Assembly (NCBI GenBank): GCA_965228045.1
Contig: OZ245789.1
Coordinates: 930,001-994,000 of the forward strand
Source of the DNA: JANQEU01 sp965228045
GTDB lineage: Bacteria; Bacteroidota; Bacteroidia; Cytophagales; Cyclobacteriaceae
Length of the DNA: 64,000 nucleotides
Direction: 5' to 3'
Below, in pieces: positions 8,943-18,628 of this stretch. The notes beneath the pieces are model-generated. The model saw only the letters and a program-made list of their open reading frames with translations, made no database searches and was not told the DNA's origin. Numbering within the stretch: position 1 is the stretch's first letter; each line of letters begins with the position of its first letter. The translations under genes were made by a program, and so were the position numbers.

Positions 8943-8960
8943 TGTGAATAACATTTCGCA
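8943..8960 (+). promoter_or_regulatory. Recurrent upstream element, copy 1
   Basis: TGTGAATAACATTTCGCA, an imperfect inverted repeat. It lies 107 nt before the ATG of the S74 fibre gene at 9050 and in the shared region with the divergent gene starting at 8866. A TATCTTTG match to the Bacteroidota -7 consensus lies about 32 nt downstream (8990-8997). Three more copies occur in the window. Confidence 0.55.
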
Positions 8961-9049
8961 AACAGCGCCAGACGTTTTATGAGATTAGAATATCTTTGGA
9001 AAATATCAACTCATATTTTGTTTCTCTAATACAGTTACTAAAATCCAAC

Positions 9050-9883
9050 ATGCTAACAACATTTAAATTTCTTCATTCTTTGATCCGAAGGCCGTTGATT
9101 TTGATAATCATTCTCATTTGTCATTTTACTACCAGAACTTCTTTGGCACAAATTACAACTTCCGAAATAACAGTAGAACAATCTGGAAAAACAATCATTA
9201 GCGATGATACGGAATTCATGGGAAAAGTTGGAATTGGTGTGACCCAGCCTACTGAATCACTTGAAGTCGCCGGAAATCTAGCAGTGTCGGGTACCATATC
9301 AGTTCCTTTCATTTCAGGGCCTTCATATTATTTGTATTTAAAAGGTAATGGTCCGGGATTTTACCTTGTAAATTCGACCTCCAACGGGGAACCTGACTTC
9401 ATTCACTGGCTTGGAGGATCTGGCTCAGCACGACATATGAGAATTGGAACAGATGTGGGGCATTATGGAGATGCGGCTATGGAGATATATCAGCATTATT
9501 TGGGGGGACCTTTAAGTTATCCGGGAAAAGTATACGTGAATGGGCAATTATGGTATGGATCAATTCATACGCTTTCCGATAGCCGGTTAAAAAAAGATAT
9601 AAGTCCAATTTCCAGTTCTCTAAGTAAAATCACACAATTGAACGGCGTATCATTCAGATGGAAGAAGGATGAAAAGCAAGATGTCGGACTTTTGGCACAA
9701 GACGTTGCACAGGTTTTTCCTGAACTAATTGGAATTGATAGTCGTGACTCTACCAAGTTATCTTATCTGGGTGTCAACTACATTGGTCTAATTGCTCCTA
9801 TGATTGAAGCTATCAAGGAACTAAATGCCGAAGTTGAGTCATTAAAGTCCGAATTAAGTAAATTAAAATCTGTCAAAAATTAA
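9050..9883 (+). CDS. Secreted fibre protein with S74 endosialidase-chaperone domain
   Basis: Signal peptide (cleavage near TSLAQ), a head segment with KVGIGVTQPTESLEV, a beta-rich middle, and a C-terminal intramolecular chaperone domain of the peptidase S74 family. The domain begins with SDSRLKKDI (Ser176 onward), the signature at which such chaperones self-cleave after helping a trimeric fibre fold. It continues with SFRWKKDEKQDVGLLAQDV and a helical end IGLIAPMIEAIKELN. The frame is open to an ATG at 8996, but that would put 18 extra residues before the signal peptide, so 9050 is chosen. It is the only S74 member among the seven fibre-like proteins here. It stands alone between two recurrent upstream elements. 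Confidence 0.8.
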   Translation: MLTTFKFLHSLIRRPLILIIILICHFTTRTSLAQITTSEITVEQSGKTIISDDTEFMGKVGIGVTQPTESLEVAGNLAVSGTISVPFISGPSYYLYLKGNGPGFYLVNSTSNGEPDFIHWLGGSGSARHMRIGTDVGHYGDAAMEIYQHYLGGPLSYPGKVYVNGQLWYGSIHTLSDSRLKKDISPISSSLSKITQLNGVSFRWKKDEKQDVGLLAQDVAQVFPELIGIDSRDSTKLSYLGVNYIGLIAPMIEAIKELNAEVESLKSELSKLKSVKN

Positions 9884-9978
9884 ACCGGAGACACCGTCAA
9901 CTGTAAACAAGGGAATAGACCATTTCTTAAAAAGACCCTATAATTTTTGAAGGTGAACTCCTTACCTACTCCATCAAA

Positions 9979-9996
9979 TGTGAATAACTTTTCACA
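9979..9996 (+). promoter_or_regulatory. Recurrent upstream element, copy 2
   Basis: TGTGAATAACTTTTCACA, a perfect inverted repeat (TGTGAA / TTCACA, 6-nt centre), 93 nt before the ATG at 10072 that opens the fibre-fibre-RHS-lipoprotein operon. It is followed by an AT-rich spacer and GCTATTTTAG, a weak -7-like sequence. It is the most symmetrical of the four copies. Confidence 0.55.
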
Positions 9997-10071
9997 AATA
10001 CCGCTTGGAGTTTTTTGAAATAGCGCTATTTTAGAATCCCGTTCATTGACCACCAAAAAGACAACCAGAAA

Positions 10072-10977
10072 ATGAATATAAGAATGGCGCTTTCCGTGAT
10101 CGGTATCATCACGGGTGTTTCCTTAAGCGCACAGTTATATACCAGCGAGATCGAAGTTACCGAATCCGCCAATGGCAATGTAGGCATCGGTACCGATACA
10201 CCGGATGCTGCATGGTTCGCCTCTCCTAGTTTACAGATATCGGGAACCAGGCCTACGCTTTCTTTTACATCTACCTTGACAAATGGAATGGGTACGATTC
10301 AGTGGATGGGTGTAACGTCTCAGTCACAGATTCATCTAAACTACTGGAATGAAACTAACAGCCTTAGTTTTTACAGCTACTCCGCAGTACTTCCATATGT
10401 CTTGCATATCGGGGGGGATGGCAAAATAGGAATCAACACCTCAAGTCCCGGATATAATCTTGATGTTGTAGGAACATTCAGGAATTATGACGCCGTGAAT
10501 GGCAGAGAATTTATTGTGTCGCCGGGGTCGGGCACCATTGATATGTATAGTACTGAATTCAATATCAATCGATTCTCCAACATGAATGTGGTGCTGGCGG
10601 ATGGAGGAGGTAAGGTAGGAATAGACATAAATGCACCCACCGAAAAACTCCACGTTAACGGCAACATTCGTGCCCTGGCGCCGATTTGGGCGGACCATGT
10701 GTTTTCCGCAGAATATGACCTGCCCACCCTGGACCAGGTGGAGTCCCACATAAAAGAGAACGGGCACTTAAAAGACATCCCCTCTGAAAAGGAGGTCATG
10801 GAAAACGGCATCAACCTCGGAGAGATGGATGCCCTCCTGCTCCAAAAGATCGAAGAGCTGACGCTTTATGTGATTGAATTGAATAAGAAAATTAGCAGGC
10901 AGCAGGAGACAATCCAGCAACAGAATAAAAAGATCAATGACCTGACCAGTAAAATTGAAAATGAACAAACTCACTAA
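10072..10977 (+). CDS. Secreted fibre-like protein with conserved helical C-terminal module
   Basis: First gene of the operon that ends in the large RHS protein. Signal peptide of about 20 residues (cleavage near LSAQ), repeated beta segments with GNVGIGT and KIGIN phrases, then the C-terminal module LHVNGNIRALAPIWAD, HLKDIPSEKEV and MDALLLQKIEELTLY, and a long Gln/Lys-rich coiled coil. The DNA encoding the module (about 10640-10866) is nearly the same as that of the next gene (about 11598-11827), which points to recent duplication or gene conversion. It overlaps the next gene by 17 nt if that starts at 10961. Predicted role: stalk or adaptor displayed with the RHS protein. Function inferred only. 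Confidence 0.75.
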   Translation: MNIRMALSVIGIITGVSLSAQLYTSEIEVTESANGNVGIGTDTPDAAWFASPSLQISGTRPTLSFTSTLTNGMGTIQWMGVTSQSQIHLNYWNETNSLSFYSYSAVLPYVLHIGGDGKIGINTSSPGYNLDVVGTFRNYDAVNGREFIVSPGSGTIDMYSTEFNINRFSNMNVVLADGGGKVGIDINAPTEKLHVNGNIRALAPIWADHVFSAEYDLPTLDQVESHIKENGHLKDIPSEKEVMENGINLGEMDALLLQKIEELTLYVIELNKKISRQQETIQQQNKKINDLTSKIENEQTH

Positions 10978-11935
10978 ACAATCGGGGCTGTATTGGTGCT
11001 CCGTATTCATTGCTTGTTCGCTGCAAGCACAGCTTTACACATCTGAACTACAGATTCATGAAGCAGCCAATGATAATGTGGGTATAGGCGTTTCAGTTCC
11101 CCAGGCGCCATTACACATTGATCCCAATGGTGGAGCGGGAATTGTCATCAGCAAAAATTCTGCTTCAGGAGGCTATACAGGTTTGCAATTGGGCGTGAGT
11201 CAGCAGCAAGATGGTTATAGTTACCTTCAATCGGTGAAGAGCTCTGGTAATGAAATGGGTAACTTGATTTTGTTGCCCAATAGCACCGGGAAAGTTGGGA
11301 TCGGTACGGAAACTCCTCAGACACCCTTGGCTGTAAATGGAGATATCAGCATAACAAATTCTTCTGTTCCAATGGGATTTATTACAGAAGTGGGCGGGTA
11401 TACACCCTTACTCAATATGAGTGTGAATTTCAGAGAACCAGATCGGAATTTCTCGTACCCGGGAGCAGCCTTCAGAATTGATGCCAGGATCAATACTCAA
11501 CCGGTTTTTCAGTGGCTTTTTAGAGATGGTATGACAGAGAGCATTTTAATGTCTATGAACCATTACGGCAATGTTGGCATCGGCACTATGAGTCCTACAG
11601 AGAGACTCCACGTCAATGGCAACATCCGGGCCTTGGCACCCATCTGGGCGGACTATGTGTTCTCGGAAAACTATGATCTTCTCACCCTGGACGAGGTGGA
11701 GTCCCACATAATAGAGAACGGGCACTTAAAAGACATACCCTCTGAAAAGGAGGTAATGGAAAATGGCATCAACCTCGGTGAGATGGATGCCCTCCTGCTC
11801 CAGAAGATCGAAGAGCTGACGCTCTACATCATTGAGCAGAATAAAATTATTAAAGCACAAGGAGAGCGATTGGAGAAGTTGGAGAGAGAGGTCTTCCAAA
11901 AACAAAATTTACCATTACAAAAATCATATCCATGA
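10961..11935 (+). CDS. Secreted fibre-like protein with conserved helical C-terminal module
   Basis: Second fibre gene of the operon. The ATG at 10961 is preferred to a TTG two codons earlier; both lie inside the end of the previous gene. A signal peptide ends near SLQAQ. The N-terminal LYTSELQIHEAANDNVGIG resembles the preceding paralogue. The middle part (SVPMGFITEVGG, TPLLNMSVNFREP, FQWLF) is shared instead with the minus-strand gene at 8042, so the protein is a mosaic of modules. The C-terminal module is nearly the same as that of the gene at 10072. Its stop overlaps the RHS start by 4 nt (ATGA), suggesting coupled translation and joint function with the RHS protein. Confidence 0.75.
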   Translation: MNKLTKQSGLYWCSVFIACSLQAQLYTSELQIHEAANDNVGIGVSVPQAPLHIDPNGGAGIVISKNSASGGYTGLQLGVSQQQDGYSYLQSVKSSGNEMGNLILLPNSTGKVGIGTETPQTPLAVNGDISITNSSVPMGFITEVGGYTPLLNMSVNFREPDRNFSYPGAAFRIDARINTQPVFQWLFRDGMTESILMSMNHYGNVGIGTMSPTERLHVNGNIRALAPIWADYVFSENYDLLTLDEVESHIIENGHLKDIPSEKEVMENGINLGEMDALLLQKIEELTLYIIEQNKIIKAQGERLEKLEREVFQKQNLPLQKSYP

Positions 11936-14900
11936 AACCATTGAGAACTAATTGCTCTAGGACCACATTTTCAATTGCGATACCCAGAATTTTCATAATT
12001 CTAATGATTCCAATGGTGTTTTCATTTTCAATAGTTTCGGGAGATGCATCATCTAACGGAAATGATGATTTTGCACCTCCCGTTGAACCGTGCGAAACTT
12101 TTACCTCTACTTCTATAAATGGAGGTGATGGTTCGATCCCGATAAACACTGAGCAATTTTTTGGAATTGCACGAACGGATGGTTATTTCGAATTAATTGA
12201 AGGACCATCGAACCCGTCGCCAAGTACAATAGAAACTCAACATACAAATGACATCCCGGCGGGTCTGGGTGGGGGTACTATTTTAGCAGAATGCGTAGGC
12301 TACACATTTAGTGTGTCTGGTTACTATGAAATTGAGTACAAACCTTTGGATAATAATGGTCCCTATTTTCCTCCAGGCTCTTTTATTTTTGGGTTTACTG
12401 TTGAGGGTTGCCCTGTTGCACCTTCTTTAAGTACGAATGACATTGAAGGCAGTTGTACATCAAGATCCATTAACCCTACTGGTCCAACTGATGGGTCGAC
12501 ATGGTATTGGCAAATAGGAAGTTCCGTAGAAACAGTACCTAGCGATGATGATTCATTCCAATTCACTGGAGCCAGATCTGTTACGTCCTCAGGTTACTAC
12601 GCACTGCAGGCAAAGAAAAACGGATGTTGGGGACCAAAATCCTCCGTGATATATGTCACTGCTGGTTCAGACCCTGGTGGGTCTATCGGATGGGGTCCGG
12701 ACGGAATTTGCGCTGGAGATCCGATAAATATTGTAGTTAACGGTGGAAGCTCTTCCAGCACAGCTTATAGGCTTTTATTAGATGGTATTGAATTATATGA
12801 TGAAGGTACCTGGGATGCAGCAAAATCACAGATCGAATTTCCATCTTCTTCCGGAAGAGGGGTTTTTACCGTTCAAAAAAACACGGGTGATTGTGGGTAT
12901 GTAGATTTTCTTCCGGCCGGTACAGGTTCAAAGAATATTCAAAACTCAAGCGTTACTTCTGTAACAGCTCAATTAACTGTTAGTGGACAAAATATTGAAT
13001 ATCTTAATTCACCTGACCTACCCATTTTTGTGAATTGTAGTCAAAACGGCATTTCCTTGCAATTCACGAAATCAGGTTGGACAGGTAACTGGAGTTGGTA
13101 TCATAACGATGTTTTAGTATCGGCTTATGATGATCTGGGACTTTATCCGGCCACTCAGGTAGCAACGGACATTGTGAATGGAACCCCTGGAGAAATACAT
13201 ACCTACGAGGTAAGGATTGACAACTATGTCATAGATGGTACTTGCCCGTCTTCTCTCACAGTTCAAAATCCAACGGAGATTAAGGTAGTGAGACAAGATA
13301 TTGAGAAACCCGCAGATCCTGATCCATCTTATTTTAATGAATGTGAGTCTCCAAAGTTAGTAACTGTGGTACCAAATGAAACTAATATTCGTTGGTACAA
13401 TAGTTCGGGAAGTTCGCAACTGGAAAATTCTTTAGGATCAACTTATGATTTTTATTCACTTTCTGAAGGAACCTATACGTATGCAGCAAAATCTGTAGGA
13501 CCTTACGGATGTGAAAGTACTGATCATGCTACTGTCAATATCTCAGTTTCTAAAAGTGTTTTAGAAACCACTGAAATAACAAGGTGTATACTTAATGTTC
13601 CAGCAGAGGATTTTATTGTCATATTTAATGCAACCGACAATTGTTCTTATGAGGTAAAATTAAACAATCAACCAATTTCCTCTACTTTCACTCCCCCGAA
13701 TACTCCCGGTTCTACCACAACTTCGCCACCTTACCCCTCATTGAAAGTTAATGGACTGGCAACCGGAACTTATCAGGTGTTTGAAGATGGATCATGGTTA
13801 GGCGATTTAGTGGTAGATAATGAACTTACTGATGACCCAGTAGCCGCAATTACGGGATTCAATAATTATATCTCGAACGATGGCGGACAGACATGGCATG
13901 AATGTGGCAGTGAAAATGCTGAACCTCTTTCTGTGAATATGGATGGTTTCACAGGAGATTGGGACTGGTACAAATATGAGGAAATAGGTATGATCTGGGA
14001 AAAGTTAGATGGGTATCAAAACTCCACGTTCACACCTGAGGTAAGTGGACGGTATAAGGTTAAGTTTAGTTATACAACTGTAACGGGAAATTGTACGAAT
14101 GCATTGGCGCCAACTGAGACAGATGAGAAAACAATTAAACTTGTCGATACAGACGATGTTCCAGCTCAAAGTCCTCAATATTTTTCCTACTGCGAACCGG
14201 ATAAGACTATCTTCATTCCCGCGCAGCCTTCCGAAGATGGCATTACCTGGAATACGGTTTGGTATGACCAAAATGGAATTACTAAATTATTTACCGGAGA
14301 TACTTATGATGCCTCCTCCCTATTGGAAGGTACAACCACACTTAAGGTAAGGTATGAAGCAGAATCTTATGGATGCCCAAGTGAAGTCTTTACAAATGTT
14401 CAGATCACCATCAATCCACCTGCAGGTAGTTTGTTCACAACAGAGTTAACACATTGCCAGACATTGGGAGTCGAAAATAATATCCAGATTTCCAGTACGG
14501 ATTCTGACTGCAACTATACTTTTGAAAGTGGCGCATTTTCTGTCACACCTACGATACAGATTGACGGACAAACTGGTGAAAATTACTTATTTACCGATAC
14601 ACCATTGCCCTATGGTACCATCGAGGTAAAAGCGAACGGTTATTTAATTGGGACAGTGGAGGTAATTGAACCAGTCATGGCTATAGATAAAACCAGCCCT
14701 GTTTCCAACGATCCCGTGTGCCCTGGGACACAAATAAACTTCACAGCAACGGAAGGAAGTGGCCATATCTGGTCGGACGGAATAGGCACGACCCTCGAAA
14801 ATCCAGTTAGTTTTTTTCCTGAAGCTACCACAGAGTATACTGTAGAGGCCACTGTTTGCGGGCTTCAAAAATCCGAATCTATTACTATTGAAGTTATCGA

Positions 14901-17900
14901 CATTGTCACAGATGTACAGATCACGTCCGGTCCATCTTCTGTGACTACCGGACTCTTTGGAGTTGAAAATAGCTACACGGCAGTTTCTGAGTTCGAGGAT
15001 GAAATATTATGGGAGATTGATCCACCAGAAGCAGGGACCATTGACGATAGTGGAAATGCCCTGTGGAAACCTTTATATGAAGGTCCTGACCCCGTCGTTG
15101 TCGTAACAGCATTTGGAGAATGCAGCTCGTATGCTATGGATGAAATGACTGTTTCATATACAGATCTTCTTGCGTGCGATGTAAGTACCTTGAATGCTAC
15201 TTCCAGCATGAATCATGTTGTTGAGCATACAGCTAAAGTACCCCTTGAATATTGTCTTAACAATATCGACGACAGCAGCCAGGTAATGAAGGCTGTCAGC
15301 TATTTTGATGGCCTGGGTAGACCGATTCAAACTGTTCAGGTCAGTGGATCTCCCCAGGGATATGACCTGGTATCTGCTTTAACATATGATGACTTTGGAA
15401 GGCAGGAAAAATCGTATCTTCCTTTTCCCGCAAATGAATCAAGCACTCTGGATGTCGGCTCATATCGTTCTGATTGGGAAATTCAACAGGTTGCCGCGAT
15501 AGATGCCAGGTATGGCACCACAGAAAAGGATTACGGATTTAGCCAACAGCTGTACGAAGCGTCACCATTGGGCAGACCGTTGAAGGTCGGGGCACCCGGA
15601 AGTACCTGGAATGTTAACGGCACCCATGCCATTGAATATGAATACACAGTATTTGATGCCAGCATCGATATTAAGAAGATTAACGTGGTCAATGACATCA
15701 TTGTCCTGGGTGATGATTACTCCCAGGGTCAACTTCTGGTAACTTTGGTGAAGGATGAGAATGAAGGAGCCCAGGAAGGACAAACGTACGAATACAAAAA
15801 TTCACTTGGGCAAGTCATTATGAAGCAAACACGCCTTACAGTGACAGAATTTGCGAAAACTTACTACGTATATGATGAGTTTGGAAATCTTCGCTATGTG
15901 GTCCAACCGCAAGGGGTAGAGGAGATTTTGGACGATGACGACAACTGGGCAAAATTAAATGAAACGGACTTCAGGTTTAACTGGATGTTTTGCTACGAAT
16001 ATGACCATCGAAACAGGATAGTTAAGAAAAGAGTCCCGGGAGCCGGATGGACTGAGATGGTCTACGATAATAGAGATCGGATCGTGTTAACACAGGACGA
16101 AAACCAACGAAATAATTTCGAACTGATAGAAACCGATGAGACCAAAAATGCTTATGAAGGCGTAAACTATGTCATAACCGAGGGCAATTCTCTGACCCTC
16201 GAACCGGGTTTCGAGTTTTCGGCTTCCTCCAGTAAGAACTTTTCTGTGAAATTTGGAGATGCCGGAGATATTCAGGAAGACTGGACCTTTACAAAGTACG
16301 ATGTGCACAATAGACCTGTAATGACGGGTATAATGATGGCGGATTCAGATCTGGACATACAAAGTGATCTGAATACCTACTATGTCAATAATCCAACCAG
16401 TTACTTTGAGACCTACATAGGAACAGATGCTCCTCTTAAGGGATACTCCAATAATTCCTATCCAAATGTCGTAACTGAAAGTGATCTGTTGGACGTGGCA
16501 TATTATGATACCTACGATGAAATGGGCTACTTTGGAGATCCAGCCATTGAGGAGGCAAAAGGATTTATTACGGGAGGTTACGTGAGAGTTTTGGGCACCG
16601 AAGATTGGTTGTCGGAAGGCATATGGTATGATGAAAACTACAGGACGTTAGCGGCACTGCATACAAGTCATATCGGAGAGGATGTGGCAAATGCAGAGTT
16701 CTATTTTCACCTGAATGAAATATCCCCATTAGTAGAAACTGAGTACGCTTTTCATATTACAAACGGTGAGACCTTCCCATTAGCATATCATTACACCTAT
16801 GACCATATGGATCGCATTGATACACTTTCTCATGAAGTAGAAAATGTTATGGAGATTGATATAGCCGACCATGACTACAACGAATTTGGAGAGCTCGTCA
16901 CCAAGACAATTGGAGGCGGTATTCAGCAAATTGATTATGACTATAATATTCGTGGATGGCTAACATCTGTCAATGGCGGACAGACTTCGGGAGGTGATGT
17001 ATTTGGATATTCACTGGAATATGACAACGCTCCTAATCTGCAATTCAACGGCAACATTGGGGCTATGAGCTGGCAGAGGAATGGTCCCCAGGGAAATAAT
17101 AATCCACAAAGTTTCGACTACACCTATGATGCGGCTAGCAGAATACTATCGGCAGATTATACCAGTAGCGGGATAAACGATCATTTTAACATGAATGTCT
17201 GGGAGTATGATCACAATGGTAATATCCGACAGTTGTCTCGCAGACATACGTCCACTTCCCCTTCGGATTCTTTAACTTACAGTTATACTGGCAACAGATT
17301 GACATCTGTACTCGACGATGGAGATATCCAATTGTTTGAGGATAGTAATACCCAATCAGATGATTATTCATATGATAGTAATGGTAATATGACTTCAGAT
17401 CTCAATAAGACCATCAATGACATTAGCTACAATTATCTAAACCTGCCGGTGAAAGTTACTTTCGATGATGGAACGCTTGTTGAGTATACCTACGATGCTG
17501 TGGGTACCAAACTCAGCAAGAAGATCACTTCAGGGCAAGGCATTAAAGTAGAACATTATGTTGGAGGTTGGCATTATGTACAAGACTATGGGGAAACCGA
17601 ACCGATACCAGAGTTTTTTCAATTCCCGGGAGGTCGAATTAATATCGAAACCGGTTATAATTTTGATTTAACTGACCATCTTGGTAATGTCCGCGTCACA
17701 ATCGATCAGACAGGTACTGTCTTACAGACAGATGACTACTATCCCTTTGGTTTGACCTTCAATAGCTACACAAGTGGTACAGAAAACCTCTACAAATACA
17801 ACGGCAAGGAAGAACAAAAGGAAACTGGAAACTACGATTATGGAGCCAGGATGTATGATCCAGCCCTGGGAAGGTTCTGGCAGATCGATCCAAGTGCGGA

Positions 17901-18624
17901 CAATTATTTGGAATGGACTCCCTACAATTATGTGGGTAATAATCCAATCAACGTCATTGATCCAGACGGTAAAGACTGGTACGACATTAACGGGAAGATC
18001 AGATGGAGAAATCAAGAAGGAGATTATACCAATAAGAAAGGTGAGACTTTCAGTAGTTTGGGCAAGAACGTATTAGTTGTTACTCATAACAGGGACAAAA
18101 AGGGTAATGAAAAGGTAAATTCAGCCACTTTCTCCTTTTACTTGGAAAGCAATAAATCAGGGGCGACCGCAACCCTTAAAGGGAACACTGTACCATCTGA
18201 TACCGAGAAATATGGAACACTGGCAGAGGGGACTTATACAGCCAGGTTCCAGGCTAGAGATAGTAAGCCAGGTGAAAATGCGTTAATAATAAATGAAGGA
18301 GGTGAGTTGCCCACTGTTAACGGAAATCCAAACAAGGAAAACTCGGATAAGCTGACAGGGGTATTTTTTCATAGAGGGAATCCCTATCAAGAGAGTTTAA
18401 AGGATAGTAATGGTAATCCAGTATGGTCGCATGGTTGTTTGTTGGGTGGTTGCGGCCCAGGTAGTCTTGATAAGTTCAATGAGTTCATGAGTAACGCTCA
18501 AGACTTCAATGGAAATTTATATCTGAGGGCTCAGCCAGTGCAAGTTAAGACAAGAGCAACCACAAAGACCCATGAGTGGACTAGGATTGATGGTAAACTG
18601 ACCTTGGTTCCAAAAACAAAATAA
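11932..18624 (+). CDS. Giant RHS/YD-repeat polymorphic toxin candidate with L,D-transpeptidase/DUF5675-like C-terminus
   Basis: A 2230-residue exported protein. A signal-peptide-like helix lies at about 18-38. Roughly residues 40-1080 are Ig/PKD-like repeats. Around 1085-1230 is a DUF6443-type block with YFDGLGRPIQTV (from 1124). YD/RHS repeats follow to the RHS-associated core, with DHLGNVR at 1915 and an end near DPDGKDW at 2010-2016. Past this boundary, where polymorphic toxins switch sequence, is a domain of about 215 residues. It contains GTLAEGTYTARF, then FFHRGN (His2147) and WSHGCLLGG (Ser2166-His2167-Gly2168-Cys2169). This His plus SHGC pattern resembles YkuD L,D-transpeptidases, Tlde1-type effectors and DUF5675. 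A cell-wall-directed activity is inferred, not shown. The start overlaps the upstream fibre stop; a lipoprotein gene follows after 4 nt. No T9SS C-terminal domain is seen. Confidence 0.8.
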   Translation: MKPLRTNCSRTTFSIAIPRIFIILMIPMVFSFSIVSGDASSNGNDDFAPPVEPCETFTSTSINGGDGSIPINTEQFFGIARTDGYFELIEGPSNPSPSTIETQHTNDIPAGLGGGTILAECVGYTFSVSGYYEIEYKPLDNNGPYFPPGSFIFGFTVEGCPVAPSLSTNDIEGSCTSRSINPTGPTDGSTWYWQIGSSVETVPSDDDSFQFTGARSVTSSGYYALQAKKNGCWGPKSSVIYVTAGSDPGGSIGWGPDGICAGDPINIVVNGGSSSSTAYRLLLDGIELYDEGTWDAAKSQIEFPSSSGRGVFTVQKNTGDCGYVDFLPAGTGSKNIQNSSVTSVTAQLTVSGQNIEYLNSPDLPIFVNCSQNGISLQFTKSGWTGNWSWYHNDVLVSAYDDLGLYPATQVATDIVNGTPGEIHTYEVRIDNYVIDGTCPSSLTVQNPTEIKVVRQDIEKPADPDPSYFNECESPKLVTVVPNETNIRWYNSSGSSQLENSLGSTYDFYSLSEGTYTYAAKSVGPYGCESTDHATVNISVSKSVLETTEITRCILNVPAEDFIVIFNATDNCSYEVKLNNQPISSTFTPPNTPGSTTTSPPYPSLKVNGLATGTYQVFEDGSWLGDLVVDNELTDDPVAAITGFNNYISNDGGQTWHECGSENAEPLSVNMDGFTGDWDWYKYEEIGMIWEKLDGYQNSTFTPEVSGRYKVKFSYTTVTGNCTNALAPTETDEKTIKLVDTDDVPAQSPQYFSYCEPDKTIFIPAQPSEDGITWNTVWYDQNGITKLFTGDTYDASSLLEGTTTLKVRYEAESYGCPSEVFTNVQITINPPAGSLFTTELTHCQTLGVENNIQISSTDSDCNYTFESGAFSVTPTIQIDGQTGENYLFTDTPLPYGTIEVKANGYLIGTVEVIEPVMAIDKTSPVSNDPVCPGTQINFTATEGSGHIWSDGIGTTLENPVSFFPEATTEYTVEATVCGLQKSESITIEVIDIVTDVQITSGPSSVTTGLFGVENSYTAVSEFEDEILWEIDPPEAGTIDDSGNALWKPLYEGPDPVVVVTAFGECSSYAMDEMTVSYTDLLACDVSTLNATSSMNHVVEHTAKVPLEYCLNNIDDSSQVMKAVSYFDGLGRPIQTVQVSGSPQGYDLVSALTYDDFGRQEKSYLPFPANESSTLDVGSYRSDWEIQQVAAIDARYGTTEKDYGFSQQLYEASPLGRPLKVGAPGSTWNVNGTHAIEYEYTVFDASIDIKKINVVNDIIVLGDDYSQGQLLVTLVKDENEGAQEGQTYEYKNSLGQVIMKQTRLTVTEFAKTYYVYDEFGNLRYVVQPQGVEEILDDDDNWAKLNETDFRFNWMFCYEYDHRNRIVKKRVPGAGWTEMVYDNRDRIVLTQDENQRNNFELIETDETKNAYEGVNYVITEGNSLTLEPGFEFSASSSKNFSVKFGDAGDIQEDWTFTKYDVHNRPVMTGIMMADSDLDIQSDLNTYYVNNPTSYFETYIGTDAPLKGYSNNSYPNVVTESDLLDVAYYDTYDEMGYFGDPAIEEAKGFITGGYVRVLGTEDWLSEGIWYDENYRTLAALHTSHIGEDVANAEFYFHLNEISPLVETEYAFHITNGETFPLAYHYTYDHMDRIDTLSHEVENVMEIDIADHDYNEFGELVTKTIGGGIQQIDYDYNIRGWLTSVNGGQTSGGDVFGYSLEYDNAPNLQFNGNIGAMSWQRNGPQGNNNPQSFDYTYDAASRILSADYTSSGINDHFNMNVWEYDHNGNIRQLSRRHTSTSPSDSLTYSYTGNRLTSVLDDGDIQLFEDSNTQSDDYSYDSNGNMTSDLNKTINDISYNYLNLPVKVTFDDGTLVEYTYDAVGTKLSKKITSGQGIKVEHYVGGWHYVQDYGETEPIPEFFQFPGGRINIETGYNFDLTDHLGNVRVTIDQTGTVLQTDDYYPFGLTFNSYTSGTENLYKYNGKEEQKETGNYDYGARMYDPALGRFWQIDPSADNYLEWTPYNYVGNNPINVIDPDGKDWYDINGKIRWRNQEGDYTNKKGETFSSLGKNVLVVTHNRDKKGNEKVNSATFSFYLESNKSGATATLKGNTVPSDTEKYGTLAEGTYTARFQARDSKPGENALIINEGGELPTVNGNPNKENSDKLTGVFFHRGNPYQESLKDSNGNPVWSHGCLLGGCGPGSLDKFNEFMSNAQDFNGNLYLRAQPVQVKTRATTKTHEWTRIDGKLTLVPKTK

Positions 18625-18628
18625 GAGT

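Noticed and set aside
10441..10814. Two antisense ORFs of about 108 codons in the fibre gene
   Set aside because: Opposite a member of a six-gene paralogue family whose coding frame is clear; composition looks like frame shadow.
18100..18624. T9SS sorting domain at the RHS C-terminus
   Set aside because: The last 80 residues lack the terminal Lys/Arg-rich strand and PNP phrase; they fit the variable tip domain instead.
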